Source: Salegentibacter salarius
GTDB taxonomy: Bacteria; Bacteroidota; Bacteroidia; Flavobacteriales; Flavobacteriaceae
Reading direction: 5' to 3'
NCBI RefSeq assembly: GCF_900168265.1
Contig: NZ_FVZF01000002.1
Location: forward strand, 62,001-126,000
DNA: 64,000 bases
Shown: piece by piece, positions 17,645 through 26,923 of the stretch
Position numbering within the stretch: position 1 is the first letter of the stretch
Layout: each line of letters opens with the position of its first letter
Notes under the pieces: generated by a model
What the model saw: the letters and a program-made list of their open reading frames with translations, nothing else
What the model was told of the DNA's origin: nothing
The model's database searches: none
Made by a program: the position numbers and the translations under genes

Positions 17645-18886
17645 ATGGGAAAAGAGAAACTTAAGAGATCATTAGGCTTTTGGGATATTTTAATGTTTGG
17701 AGTAGGAGGCATTGTAGGTGCCGGAATTTATGCAATAATAGGTCAGGCAGCGGGACTTAGTGGAAACATGCTATGGGCCAGCTTTGCCATTGCTGCCGCA
17801 GTAGCCTTACTTACCGGGCTTTCTTATGCAGAATTTGTGAGCCGGTTCCCCGATGCCGGTGGGAGTTTTGAATATATAAAACGGGGAATGAATGAAAAAA
17901 CCGCTTTAGTGATGGCTATTTTTATAGCTTTTACCGGGATTGTTGCCCCGGCAGCTATTGCGATAAGTTTTGCTGAATACCTAAGCAGGCTTGTGGAAAT
18001 ACCCAATTGGATTAGTGTGATTGCCATCGTAATTGCTATGGCAACCTTTAATATTATAGGCTCTAAAATAAGTTCTTATTTTAATAAGTTTGCCACGGTG
18101 ATAACCTTATTAGGCCTGGCTCTGGTTATTGCCTTTTGCATTCCAGATTGGGGACAAGTGGCTTATTTTGAAATGGGAGATGAAGGCTTCGCGGGAATTT
18201 TGGCAGGCTCTGCCCTGATCTTTTTCAGTTATGTAGGCTTTGAAGACCTGGTAAAAATGGCAGAAGAAACGAAAGAACCTAAAAAGGTACTTCCAAAAGG
18301 AGTGCTTTTTAGCGGGATTATTGTATTTCTATTGTATGTGATGATTGCCATAAGTGCGGTAAGTACCTTTAGTGCAGGAGAATTAGCCAAGAAGGATGGT
18401 CCTCTGGCTGCAATTATAGAATCACAATGGGGACCGATTGGCGGTACTGTACTGGTAATTGTAGCTCTTTTTGCCACCAGTAAAACCATATTGAGTAATA
18501 TTTTAGGAACTTCCAGGTTGTTATACGATGTAGCCCGTGATAGTGAAATTTCGTGGCTTAAAAAATTCACCACCCTATCTGGGATGGGAGAAAAGACTCC
18601 TAATTACGCTATTATAGCGATCGCCATAGTTACTATAGCATTTGGACTTATAGGAAATTTGAAGATAGTTGCTTCCATAAGTAATATTTTTGTATTCGGA
18701 CTTTTTGGAATGGTGAATGTTGCACTCTTACAATATCGTAAAAACCATAAAGGGAAAGAGGAAGAAGGCATATTTAAGATTCCGCTGAATATCAATAACA
18801 TCCCGATTCCTACCGTTATTGCGCTAATAAGTATTCTTATATTATTTGGTTTTAATATCTACAACCTGTTGCAAGGGAATGCTTAA
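17645..18886 (+). CDS. APC-superfamily amino-acid permease
   Basis: 413 aa from the ATG at 17645 (a TTG at 17627 would add six residues). About twelve hydrophobic helices. The first helix has the APC signature FWDILMFGVGGIVGAGIYAIIG, followed by AYAEF-type (GLSYAEFVSRFPDAGGSFEY) and FFSYVGFEDLVKMAEETKEP in helix 6, both characteristic of amino-acid/polyamine antiporters such as the CAT/YfnA group. Cytoplasmic membrane; substrate unknown. Convergent with the methyltransferase gene, 7 nt between stops. Confidence 0.88.
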   Translation: MGKEKLKRSLGFWDILMFGVGGIVGAGIYAIIGQAAGLSGNMLWASFAIAAAVALLTGLSYAEFVSRFPDAGGSFEYIKRGMNEKTALVMAIFIAFTGIVAPAAIAISFAEYLSRLVEIPNWISVIAIVIAMATFNIIGSKISSYFNKFATVITLLGLALVIAFCIPDWGQVAYFEMGDEGFAGILAGSALIFFSYVGFEDLVKMAEETKEPKKVLPKGVLFSGIIVFLLYVMIAISAVSTFSAGELAKKDGPLAAIIESQWGPIGGTVLVIVALFATSKTILSNILGTSRLLYDVARDSEISWLKKFTTLSGMGEKTPNYAIIAIAIVTIAFGLIGNLKIVASISNIFVFGLFGMVNVALLQYRKNHKGKEEEGIFKIPLNINNIPIPTVIALISILILFGFNIYNLLQGNA

Positions 18887-18893
18887 ATAAATT

Positions 18894-19613
18894 CTATTCC
18901 TTTATAAAGACCATACAATGCTGCCAGGGTAGATTGTCGATATTTTCCTGGAGCACAAACCCGTTTGCCCTAAACTCCTTTACGGCCTGGGCTTCTGTCA
19001 TTTTATGAAGTTTTTTAATAGGAATAGAAGTATCTTCACCGCGGTATTCAATTAGGAATATTTTTCCGTCTGGCCGCAAAGCTTTATGCATAGAAGTGAG
19101 CATTTCTATCGGAAAACTGAATTCGTGGTAAACGTCTACCATCAAAATCTTATCTACCGAATTTTCAGGAAGGTTAACCGATTTCTCTGTTCCTTTTACG
19201 ACTTTAATATGGTCAATTCTCTCTTTCTTTTTCCGATCACGAATGGCTTGCAACATTTCAGGTTGAATATCTACGGCGTAGATCAATCCCTCGCGGGCTT
19301 GCGACACCATTTTAAACACGTGGTAACCAGAGCCGGCACCAATATCGGCGATAGTATCGCCCGGAGCAATATTTATATTTTTAATAAGCCTGCTGGTATT
19401 TTCTTCCTTTTCTCGATCGGGACGTTCCAGCCAATTTATACCCTGGTAACCCATCACGTGAGAAATCTCACGTCCTTTATAAAATTTCCCAATCCCATCA
19501 ATACTACCCTCTTGAAAGGTGTAATTTTCATTGGTATTATTGGTTTGTCCTTTGCACTGAAAAAAGCATAAAAAGAGAATTGTAATAGAAATCGCGGAAA
19601 TATAATTTTTCAT
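18894..19613 (-). CDS. Class I SAM-dependent methyltransferase with an export signal
   Basis: 239 aa. The SAM-binding motif IADIGAGSGYHVFKM is intact, followed by IYAVDIQPEML (acidic ribose ligand) and VDKILMVDVYHEF (post-II motif). The first 23 residues are a typical Bacteroidota export signal: MKN, a hydrophobic stretch and a Cys in FFQCKGQ. So this is apparently a periplasmic or lipid-anchored methyltransferase, which is odd because SAM is cytoplasmic. The lipobox is imperfect (Gln before Cys). Substrate unknown; a non-catalytic or cytoplasm-facing role is possible. Confidence 0.82.
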   Translation of the reverse strand: MKNYISAISITILFLCFFQCKGQTNNTNENYTFQEGSIDGIGKFYKGREISHVMGYQGINWLERPDREKEENTSRLIKNINIAPGDTIADIGAGSGYHVFKMVSQAREGLIYAVDIQPEMLQAIRDRKKKERIDHIKVVKGTEKSVNLPENSVDKILMVDVYHEFSFPIEMLTSMHKALRPDGKIFLIEYRGEDTSIPIKKLHKMTEAQAVKEFRANGFVLQENIDNLPWQHCMVFIKE

Positions 19614-19856
19614 GATATTTAATTGAATATCATAAAATTAAGGAAATAAATACTTAGAAGAAATATTTAAAAAAGATTAGAGAAGTGACCTCTAATGTAG
19701 CTTCAAAAAATAGTACGACCCTACTCATAATATTTACTTTGAAGGCCACCCCAATTAAGGTGTAGCTGCCACTTGCTCTAATTTAATGTAAAACTAATGA
19801 TTATGTTAAAGCAATGCACGGTTGTTTAGTAAACGTATGGAATCTTAAAGTTATCG

Positions 19857-22841
19857 TTATACTTCAAGTTTAATGGATACAGAAGTCCCTTTATTTTTAG
19901 TAGAAATTATTTCAACTGCTTCTCCAACATTGTAACCCAGCAATGCTAATCGCTCATTTACCAGGGAAACTCCCTTAGATTCGTGGAGTTTATTAGATGA
20001 ATTTTCAGAAAATCCAATCCCATTGTCTTCTATTTTGCATTGCAAAACAGCTTCTGAAAGCATCTTAAAAGAAACTTTTAAGGTTGGATTGTTTACACCC
20101 GGTGGAAAAGCGTGAACAAAAACATTTTCTACGAAAGTTTGTAATAACATAGTAGGAATTTCTACCGCGTGAGGATCAATTAAAGGAGCCGTCTCAAATA
20201 TTACCTTAATTCGATTACTAAATCGCGTGTTTTCAACCCGAATATAGGATTGCAGATATTCAATTTCCTCACTCAATAAAATTGTTGGTTTGGTACAGTG
20301 ATAAAGGTTTAACCTGATCAATTTTGAAAAATCTCCTAAAAAAATTGTAGCCTTATCTATATCACTATCCATAATATAATATTGGATAGAATTCATCGCG
20401 TTAAAGATAAAATGCGGGTTCATTTGCGCCAGTAAAGCTTCCATCTTGGTTTCTTCAAAACGCTTTTGGATCAAGCCTTTTTGTGCTTCAAACTTTCTGG
20501 CTTGCCTTATTTGAAATTTATAAAAGCTATAAACTATCGTCGCTATAATACTTATGATAAGTAAGGCGAACCACCAGGTTTTCCAAAATGGCGGAAGCAC
20601 AGTTAAATCTAGTAAGGCCTGGGAATAACTTAAACCTGTACTTTCATCTAATGCCTTTACCTCTATCTCATAATTATCTGTTGGTAGCGAAGGCAGGAAA
20701 ATTTCTGACCTGGAAGATGAAAGACACCAGGGTTCATCCTCATTTAACCGGTATTGATATTTTAATTTATTCGGATAAGGGTGCGCGTTTGTGCTAAATT
20801 TAAGCAACACTGTATTTTCATTGTACTTTAATTTTAGCTTATCTCTTTCAGAAGATGATCGCAGAGAAAATTTATTATTATTGATGAAAATTTCTTTTAG
20901 TTCTATCTGTTCTACCCGAGTTGTTGAATCCTTTACGGCTTCAAGATCTATATTATAAAACCCATTTTTACTTCCTATAGATAAGGTGTTTTGAGTTACA
21001 TCGGCACTCAATAAAGGTTGCTCCAGGCCCTGTTCTTTATCTAAAAATATATATCGCCCGTTTTTGTAGAGCGTCAACCCTTTTTCTGTTCCAATAACTA
21101 AAGTTTCCTGGTAATTCTTTAAAAAAGAAATAGAGTTTCCCTGGATTTTCGCCCTTGGAATTTTCTTATGAATTTTGAATGATTCATCGTCATTAACGAT
21201 AAACACGTCCCCAAACTCATTTGAAATCGCGAGATCTTTCCCTAAAACTGTAATGTGCTTTAATTTTTTTTCCCTCCAGATTCCGTTTTCCAAATAGGAT
21301 TTAAAACGATTGTTCTCCCAAACATAAAGACCGGAAAAAACAGACAAAAAATAAGTTTTATTTCCCCTCTGCAAACTACTTACCACCATAGTAGGGGTTT
21401 GAGCGTTGTCCTTTTCAAAGTGGGTATATTTAAAAAGGTCCAGGTCTCTATAAACTCTAACGCCACCGTAAGGATTAGTTTCTATAAGATTCCCCGTTTT
21501 TGTAAAATTGATTTCCTCTGAATGCAAGGGTAAATAACGGTTCAATTGCCCGGAATCTTTTACGGCAAACACTCCAATATTGGTATTTATCCAAAAGATA
21601 TCCTTAGAAACTTTTATATCATAAAAATCGATATCCGCAGCCTTAGTAGAGTAATCCAGCTCGTAGAAATCATCTTTATGTTTAGGCAAAGGCAAGTCGG
21701 TATTCAATACATATTTTTCCTGCCAGTTTTTAAGTTGAGATAAAGTAATCTTTTGCTCATTTCCAGCTCTTTTGAAAACGATGCCATCGTTGAATAACAC
21801 TGCGGAAGTTTTTTCTGTTCTCGCAAACCCAATAATATCCTTACCCGGTAGCTCATGAATTTTAATCTGGGGATTTAAAGCGATTTCAAATAATCCGGCA
21901 TCCCGGGTTCCTGCATATAATTTTTCGAATTTTGAATCATAAGCCAGGGATATTACTTCCCGGCTGGATATATTAAATTCGGAAGCCCTGGATATTAATC
22001 GCTCCTCAACCAGTTCATAAATTCCTCCGTTAGTATCGTATATCCCCCAGGCCGCAGCAAAAATTCTATGATCATCTGTTTTCAAATAATCCCAGATAAT
22101 GGAAGTTCCGCGTTTTTCTAAAGGAATAGAATCCTTTTCACTCAAGTAATCGGGGAGATGACTTTTTGTAAAAAAACCTTTATTACTGCTGTAAATATTG
22201 TCATTATCTGGGAAGACAGAATAAATGTATTTATGATCATTTACTTTAACCAAAGCGGTCTGCTCCTCCTCATTTAGAATCCTGAAGATTCCTGATCTAT
22301 ACGTGACCACGTAGATTTGATTTTGGTATTCAAAAAAATCCTGAACCCTAAAAAGTTCCTTCCCTGTAGGAGTCTTTAAAGAATTTACTTTGAAGGTATT
22401 AACGTTTATCAGAGAAACCCCATCACTGGTTCCCACATACATATAATTACCGGAAGTAAACAGTTTGGTTATCTGGTTGTGAACCAATCCATCCTTTTCT
22501 GAAAGGATTTTGAATTTATACCCATCATACACACTAACCCCTTCACCATAGCTACCAAACCATAATTTGCCGTTTTTGTCTTCTGCAATCGCCCAACAGC
22601 TATTTTGAGCTAAACCATCTTCTTCAAAGAAATATTGAAATTCGTCATTTTCCTTTTTAACTACACCATTTTCAGTACCAATCCATAAACTATTGTTGCT
22701 ATCAACCAATATGGATCTAACCGAGTTATTTGGTAAATCTTTGGCTGCAGTATAATTTTTAGTGGGATAATTTTGAGAGAAGGCGAAACTAAACCATAAA
22801 AATACTAAGAGGAATAGTTTAGTGGTTTTGTAAAATGGCAT
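19857..22841 (-). CDS. Propeller-sensor histidine kinase, LytS/YpdA type
   Basis: 994 aa. A signal peptide (to about residue 22) is followed by two-component-regulator propeller repeats such as VRSILVDSNNSLWIGTENGV and KLWFGSYGEGV, a Y_Y_Y-like beta domain (about 650-745), one membrane helix (about 756-775), a short coiled coil and the His_kinase domain with the phospho-acceptor H810 in QMNPHFIFNAMNS. The C-terminal HATPase has ENVFVHAF and DNGIGF. The sensor lies in the periplasm. Its start overlaps the 3' end of the response-regulator gene by 23 nt, so they form one operon and presumably a phosphorelay pair. Ligand unknown. Confidence 0.9.
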   Translation of the reverse strand: MPFYKTTKLFLLVFLWFSFAFSQNYPTKNYTAAKDLPNNSVRSILVDSNNSLWIGTENGVVKKENDEFQYFFEEDGLAQNSCWAIAEDKNGKLWFGSYGEGVSVYDGYKFKILSEKDGLVHNQITKLFTSGNYMYVGTSDGVSLINVNTFKVNSLKTPTGKELFRVQDFFEYQNQIYVVTYRSGIFRILNEEEQTALVKVNDHKYIYSVFPDNDNIYSSNKGFFTKSHLPDYLSEKDSIPLEKRGTSIIWDYLKTDDHRIFAAAWGIYDTNGGIYELVEERLISRASEFNISSREVISLAYDSKFEKLYAGTRDAGLFEIALNPQIKIHELPGKDIIGFARTEKTSAVLFNDGIVFKRAGNEQKITLSQLKNWQEKYVLNTDLPLPKHKDDFYELDYSTKAADIDFYDIKVSKDIFWINTNIGVFAVKDSGQLNRYLPLHSEEINFTKTGNLIETNPYGGVRVYRDLDLFKYTHFEKDNAQTPTMVVSSLQRGNKTYFLSVFSGLYVWENNRFKSYLENGIWREKKLKHITVLGKDLAISNEFGDVFIVNDDESFKIHKKIPRAKIQGNSISFLKNYQETLVIGTEKGLTLYKNGRYIFLDKEQGLEQPLLSADVTQNTLSIGSKNGFYNIDLEAVKDSTTRVEQIELKEIFINNNKFSLRSSSERDKLKLKYNENTVLLKFSTNAHPYPNKLKYQYRLNEDEPWCLSSSRSEIFLPSLPTDNYEIEVKALDESTGLSYSQALLDLTVLPPFWKTWWFALLIISIIATIVYSFYKFQIRQARKFEAQKGLIQKRFEETKMEALLAQMNPHFIFNAMNSIQYYIMDSDIDKATIFLGDFSKLIRLNLYHCTKPTILLSEEIEYLQSYIRVENTRFSNRIKVIFETAPLIDPHAVEIPTMLLQTFVENVFVHAFPPGVNNPTLKVSFKMLSEAVLQCKIEDNGIGFSENSSNKLHESKGVSLVNERLALLGYNVGEAVEIISTKNKGTSVSIKLEV

Positions 22842-23571
22842 TGATAAACTCTTCTTCTTTTCGAAAGGAAACAGGAAGTTTCTCTCCGTTGGTTAATTCA
22901 ATTTCCTTGTTTGCCTTATGGTATCTAACTACGTAATTTAAATTGATGACGTAGCTTTTATGAATTCTTTTAAAAGTAGTTGCCGGAAGTATTTCTTCAA
23001 CAAATTTTAAGGTTTTTGAAGCTGTTCTTGTAGAGCCTTCAATTTTTTTAATGCTACAGTAGTTACTTTCTGCCTTACAAAATAGTATTTGATTGGTATG
23101 GATTAGTTCGAACCCATCAAGGGTAGGAAAAGCAATTTTACTTACGTTCTGGTCATTTACATTCAGATTTTCTAATAGCAAAGACAATTTTCTTTGGGCA
23201 AAATTCCTTTCATTTTTCTTTTCAAACTTTTTTACGGCTTCAGCTAGATCTAAATGATTAATTGGCTTCAATAAATAATCTAGCGCGCTACGCTTAATTG
23301 CTTTAATGCCAAATTTATCGTGTGCAGTGGTGAAAATGACTTCAAAATTTATCACCTCAAAATGCTTGAAAAGTTCAAAACCATTCTTTTCTGGCATTTG
23401 AATATCTAAAAAAACCAGGTCGGGTTCATATTTTCTGATGGCAAGCACACCGGTATCTACCGAAATACTTTTTTCAACAATATTAAATTTATTTGGAAAA
23501 TACCTGTCCAGGGTTTTCTCCAGTAAACTTTGCGCATTTATTTCGTCGTCAATAATAACTGCCTTTATCAT
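22819..23571 (-). CDS. LytTR-family response regulator
   Basis: 250 aa. The receiver domain (residues 1-120) has the acidic pair D8/D9, phospho-acceptor D56 in VFLDIQMPEKNG, TTAHD and K102-like LLKPIN. The C-terminal LytTR DNA-binding domain (about 150-250) contains FCKAESNYCSI and FKRIHKSYVINLNYV. It is transcribed first and overlaps the histidine kinase gene by 23 nt, suggesting translational coupling. Targets are not evident nearby. Confidence 0.93.
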   Translation of the reverse strand: MIKAVIIDDEINAQSLLEKTLDRYFPNKFNIVEKSISVDTGVLAIRKYEPDLVFLDIQMPEKNGFELFKHFEVINFEVIFTTAHDKFGIKAIKRSALDYLLKPINHLDLAEAVKKFEKKNERNFAQRKLSLLLENLNVNDQNVSKIAFPTLDGFELIHTNQILFCKAESNYCSIKKIEGSTRTASKTLKFVEEILPATTFKRIHKSYVINLNYVVRYHKANKEIELTNGEKLPVSFRKEEEFINAILQNH

Positions 23572-23793
23572 ATACCAAAATTACAATTAAATTATGAGTT
23601 GTTTGGAAGCTGAATTAGACGACAAAGAACAATTATATAAGCTATTTAAACCGTTATAATCATCTTTTAGATTATTCTCTATATAGAGTTATTTTTCAAA
23701 GTCACTAGATTAGGAAAAATCGAAGATTTCTAGAAATCTATTATTAACCTTGAGATTAAAGCTCATTAGAATAAAGAGGATATTCTAAAAGTT
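23572..23793. other. Intergenic region left of the tRNA-linked islet
   Basis: AT-rich, no gene seen. It contains the presumed leader of the LytTR regulator; CAAAATTA at 23576-23583 is an exact minus-strand -7 box but lies too close to the start codon unless the mRNA is leaderless. Confidence 0.4.
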
Positions 23794-23839
23794 TAGCAAA
23801 GACAAGGCTTCACAGAAATGTGAAGCCTTGTCTTTGCTA
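23794..23839 (-). terminator. 21-bp perfect hairpin with GAAA loop
   Basis: A 21-bp perfect inverted repeat (arms 23794-23814 and 23819-23839) closes on GAAA. It begins at the tRNA-like attachment repeat at 23838, and on the minus strand it lies directly downstream of that repeat, as a tRNA terminator would. Probably the original terminator of the initiator tRNA gene before the islet inserted. Confidence 0.7.
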
Positions 23840-23854
23840 GTAACGGGAACTGGA
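23838..23854. repeat. Distal attachment-site repeat (tRNA 3'-end copy)
   Basis: TAGTAACGGGAACTGGA matches 16 of 17 bases of TAGTAGCGGGAACTGGA at 26544-26560, which is the 3' end of the initiator tRNA gene. Such copies mark the far end of elements that integrate into tRNA genes. Confidence 0.7.
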
Positions 23855-23924
23855 AACTTATACCTCAGAATCAATTTTGCACCCTTATGATAACCAATTT
23901 AGTACATTTTAGAAAATCGCCAAA

Positions 23925-23945
23925 ATGAGCCGAATTTGAGCCAGT
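23925..23945 (+). repeat. Islet inner repeat, left copy
   Basis: ATGAGCCGAATTTGAGCCAGT; 17-18 of 21 positions match the right copy at 26471-26491. Candidate recombinase-binding or IS21-like end motif. Confidence 0.5.
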
Positions 23946-23997
23946 GCATTCTTTCTTAAGGCTGACTATCAAAGGGCTAAACTAATTTAGCGATACA

Positions 23998-26313
23998 TTA
24001 TGCAGCCTTAATCGCTTTTTTCAAAGAGCTATAATGTTTTTCGTCTAATTTCAACAAGTCAAATAATTCCTGGGTTGCATCCGGAAGAACCATCAATAAT
24101 TCATCATGTCTCGTTGTTTTTTCAAAAGAGGTAAAATGAGAAAAATGATTTAGAAGTTTAAATTGAGTAATATCATCTACTAATTCTTCAATCCGGTTTT
24201 CAACACTATCAGGTTCATTCGGAATTTTCATTAATGTATATATTTCTAAAAATCGACGAATGGCATTTGGCATCAAAATATCATAGGTATCCTCTCCGGC
24301 ATCTATTTTAACTCTATATTCATATATGAGTTTAAATAAATATATGTACTCCGACTTATAGTTCTTTAATTCATTTGGTAGAGTTTTGAGAATTGATTTA
24401 GAGCTATCTAATTTCTGCATTTGATAGAATCCACAATTAGGAATTTGAGAAGTCACTCCTTGTTCATTTCTGACTTTTTTCCTCTTTTTTAAATTGGCAG
24501 AATCTTTCAAGAAAGAGAAGAATTCGAAATTATGAGTCGAAATAAAAAATTGAAGAAAGCAATTAATAACCTTATCTGGATTTTGCTGATCTATATTCTT
24601 TCTGAAGAAAAATGAGTTTATCAAGGAATATACTTGAGCGATATGATTAGTATCCAAGCTCGAGATCGGATCATCTATAAAGATTATAGTCTTACACATC
24701 ATTTCAAGCCCCATACTTTCATAATCTACAAGGAAATATGAAAAAGCAATTGCTGTTTTCTCACCCTCACTCAAATTTATCGCAGGTTTATCCCCTCGAT
24801 AAAGCATAAACTTATCCTCAGATGTAACTTGAATCGCAATATCTTTTCGATTTAAAAATTTTTGAATGAATTTATTGAGTTGATCTTTACCCTTAGTTAT
24901 AGTTTTTAGAGAATCCCTTTTCTCCTGAATTAACAGATTTTGTTTATCTATATATTTTTTATGTGCATTTAATCTTCTTTCAGCTTTTTGAGCTGACTTC
25001 TCCTTTTCAAAGAATTTTTCAGAATGAATAAAATCGGCAACAAGGTGAGTAATCAACCTGTTTCTAGCATCTTTTCTGGTTTCATCAAAATTATTCACCA
25101 AATTGTTATGTCTAGAAATATCCTTATTCATTTCTATGAACCATTCGCTAAAGTTTGCGTCATCACATTGAAAATCTTCAATTTTTAATGCATTGAAAAT
25201 GTTACCATCTTCTTTTCTATTAAGTTCAGCAATTAACTTTTTAAGGCAAGACTTATAATTCTTCTTAAGACCAGGAAATACTTTCAGTTTTTCAGCAATT
25301 TCTTCTCTAACGCTTTCGGTGAAATCGTTTTTACTATTTGGTATAGCAATTAGATCTAAATTTGAAATTTCCTGATTAATTAAAAGTTTTAAATCTTCGA
25401 TTTCTTGCCTTAGTGTTTGTGAAGCATTTGAAAAATATTCTTGCAATAACTTTATTCTTTCCTCGCTGACGTTATTCCCACAGAAAGCACATTCCTCTTT
25501 GTTTTCATCGAAATCTAAACCTCTTTCAGTCCAATCCCTTAATTCTTTATTTTCATCTAATATCTCGATTATACGGTCTTTAGGTGGCTCCTGTTTAAGA
25601 AGATTTTCAGTTCTAACTTTTAAATTATGAAAATTAGATTCATATTTAATTTCATCATGGATATCAAAATCATTCTTTGAATTTGAGATTTTTTTGAGCT
25701 CTTCGGCATCATCATCCTCAAGAATTTTGTTTTCAACTTGATCTTCGTCCAGGTCTTTTAAAACAGTTTTAAAAGAACCTTTATCAAACCTTTCAGTATT
25801 ATCAAATACAGTTAATCTAATCTGTTTACTAACCGTCGTAAAGTGATTTTTTTCATATTCATCATATAATGCTATAACTGATTTAATAGGTTCCGCCCTT
25901 TTTTCAATTTTAGCAACTGAATCCTCTAGATCTTGTATTGTTTTACGAGTTTCTACATTTTCACCAACATCAAAAGCAATCGGATGGCCCAATTCAGTTT
26001 TTGAGTTCCAATTAAGTTTTGATTGAATATATTCTTGATTAAATACTGCTATGTTGTAAGGGAATGAATCTATTAATGTATAATCGAATTCATCACTATC
26101 GGTAGTTTTCAGTTTAAATTTGGCAGAATTGAAATCCTCATGAAGTTTTTTATTTTTTAATGAACTGAATAATCGAGAAAGAGTTGTTTTACCAGAATAA
26201 TTCCATCCATAAATAATATTCTTCTCCTTAAAATCCTGAAGCTTATTATCTCTATTCCATTTAAAATCATCAAGCACTCCAAATTGATCAATGGAAGTCA
26301 ATCGTAATATCAT
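23998..26313 (-). CDS. RloC/PrrC-like AAA ATPase, candidate anticodon nuclease
   Basis: 771 aa. An ABC/SMC-type ATPase split by coiled coil: Walker A GWNYSGKT (36-43), signature LSEGEK (514-519), Walker B TIIFIDDP (542-549), D-loop SSLD (551-554) and a switch histidine in STHNFEFF. Mid-coil C275-A-F-C278 resembles the RloC zinc hook. Near the C-terminus R686, E690 and H723 (or H726) follow the spacing of the PrrC catalytic triad. PrrC and RloC cleave tRNA during phage infection; by architecture this is RloC-like. It is the only gene between tRNA-derived repeats. A different AAA_13 defence effector is possible, since the R/E/H pattern may be shared more widely. Confidence 0.75.
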   Translation of the reverse strand: MILRLTSIDQFGVLDDFKWNRDNKLQDFKEKNIIYGWNYSGKTTLSRLFSSLKNKKLHEDFNSAKFKLKTTDSDEFDYTLIDSFPYNIAVFNQEYIQSKLNWNSKTELGHPIAFDVGENVETRKTIQDLEDSVAKIEKRAEPIKSVIALYDEYEKNHFTTVSKQIRLTVFDNTERFDKGSFKTVLKDLDEDQVENKILEDDDAEELKKISNSKNDFDIHDEIKYESNFHNLKVRTENLLKQEPPKDRIIEILDENKELRDWTERGLDFDENKEECAFCGNNVSEERIKLLQEYFSNASQTLRQEIEDLKLLINQEISNLDLIAIPNSKNDFTESVREEIAEKLKVFPGLKKNYKSCLKKLIAELNRKEDGNIFNALKIEDFQCDDANFSEWFIEMNKDISRHNNLVNNFDETRKDARNRLITHLVADFIHSEKFFEKEKSAQKAERRLNAHKKYIDKQNLLIQEKRDSLKTITKGKDQLNKFIQKFLNRKDIAIQVTSEDKFMLYRGDKPAINLSEGEKTAIAFSYFLVDYESMGLEMMCKTIIFIDDPISSLDTNHIAQVYSLINSFFFRKNIDQQNPDKVINCFLQFFISTHNFEFFSFLKDSANLKKRKKVRNEQGVTSQIPNCGFYQMQKLDSSKSILKTLPNELKNYKSEYIYLFKLIYEYRVKIDAGEDTYDILMPNAIRRFLEIYTLMKIPNEPDSVENRIEELVDDITQFKLLNHFSHFTSFEKTTRHDELLMVLPDATQELFDLLKLDEKHYSSLKKAIKAA

Positions 26314-26382
26314 AAGTAATATAATTTTTGGTCAGTATTGGACATTTAACTGAGGAAAGGTAGGGCAGCTCAGTGCAGAAAA

Positions 26383-26396
26383 TGATCCACTTTTTT
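26383..26396 (+). repeat. Extra copy of the TGATCCACTTTTT motif
   Basis: TGATCCACTTTTTT; the same 13 bases recur at 26483-26495 inside the right inner repeat, 100 nt away. Multiple short terminal copies of such a motif are typical of IS21-family ends. Confidence 0.45.
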
Positions 26397-26470
26397 GGAA
26401 AAATAAAAGTATCAAAATTATTGACTATCTGATAGTTAGAAATCAAAATTCTCAAGATTTGCTAACAGAT

Positions 26471-26491
26471 ATGAGCCAAATTTGATCCACT
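26471..26491 (+). repeat. Islet inner repeat, right copy
   Basis: ATGAGCCAAATTTGATCCACT, the partner of the left copy at 23925-23945, in the same orientation. It lies between the ATPase gene and the tRNA terminator. Confidence 0.5.
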
Positions 26492-26506
26492 TTTTAGCCC
26501 AAAATG

Positions 26507-26538
26507 ACGAAACCCCCAGTGTTTACTGAGGGTTTCGT
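26507..26538 (-). terminator. Terminator hairpin directly after the initiator tRNA
   Basis: Arms ACGAAACCC(C)CAGT and ACTG(A)GGGTTTCGT form a 14-bp stem with one mismatch and a GTTT loop, followed on the minus strand by CATTTT. It begins six bases past the encoded tRNA end and was probably brought by the islet, restoring tRNA termination. Confidence 0.75.
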
Positions 26539-26546
26539 GAATTTAG

Positions 26547-26619
<73 letters not shown>

Positions 26620-26737
26620 ATATCGACTGCAAATATAAGATACTTTTTAAGTTTCAACAAAGCTTTTTCAATAAAAATTTAAAGAATGAACAAGAAGGAT
26701 ATTGTACATCTGAATATCAGTAAATTAAGACAAAAAA

Positions 26738-26920
26738 TTATTGTTCAATACTATTCGCCTCGAAAGATTGAAGCTCATTTTCACTGAAAGAAACCGTAAA
26801 TTCAATAGGATTACAGCAATTCTCGCAGTCCTCAATGTAGGTTTGCCGACTTACCGAAGGATCCAGCAAGACAGAAATCTCTTCCCAACAATATGGACAT
26901 AGAAAAAAATGTTCAAACAT
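26738..26920 (-). CDS. CPxCG-motif cysteine-rich small protein
   Basis: 60 aa. The N-terminal CPYCWEEI and central CENCCNPIEF make a two-knuckle zinc ribbon, as in the CPXCG-motif protein family; function unknown. The ATG follows the tolC stop by 3 nt, so it is the last gene of the RND efflux operon, though the link may only be positional. Confidence 0.8.
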   Translation of the reverse strand: MFEHFFLCPYCWEEISVLLDPSVSRQTYIEDCENCCNPIEFTVSFSENELQSFEANSIEQ

Positions 26921-26923
26921 AAC

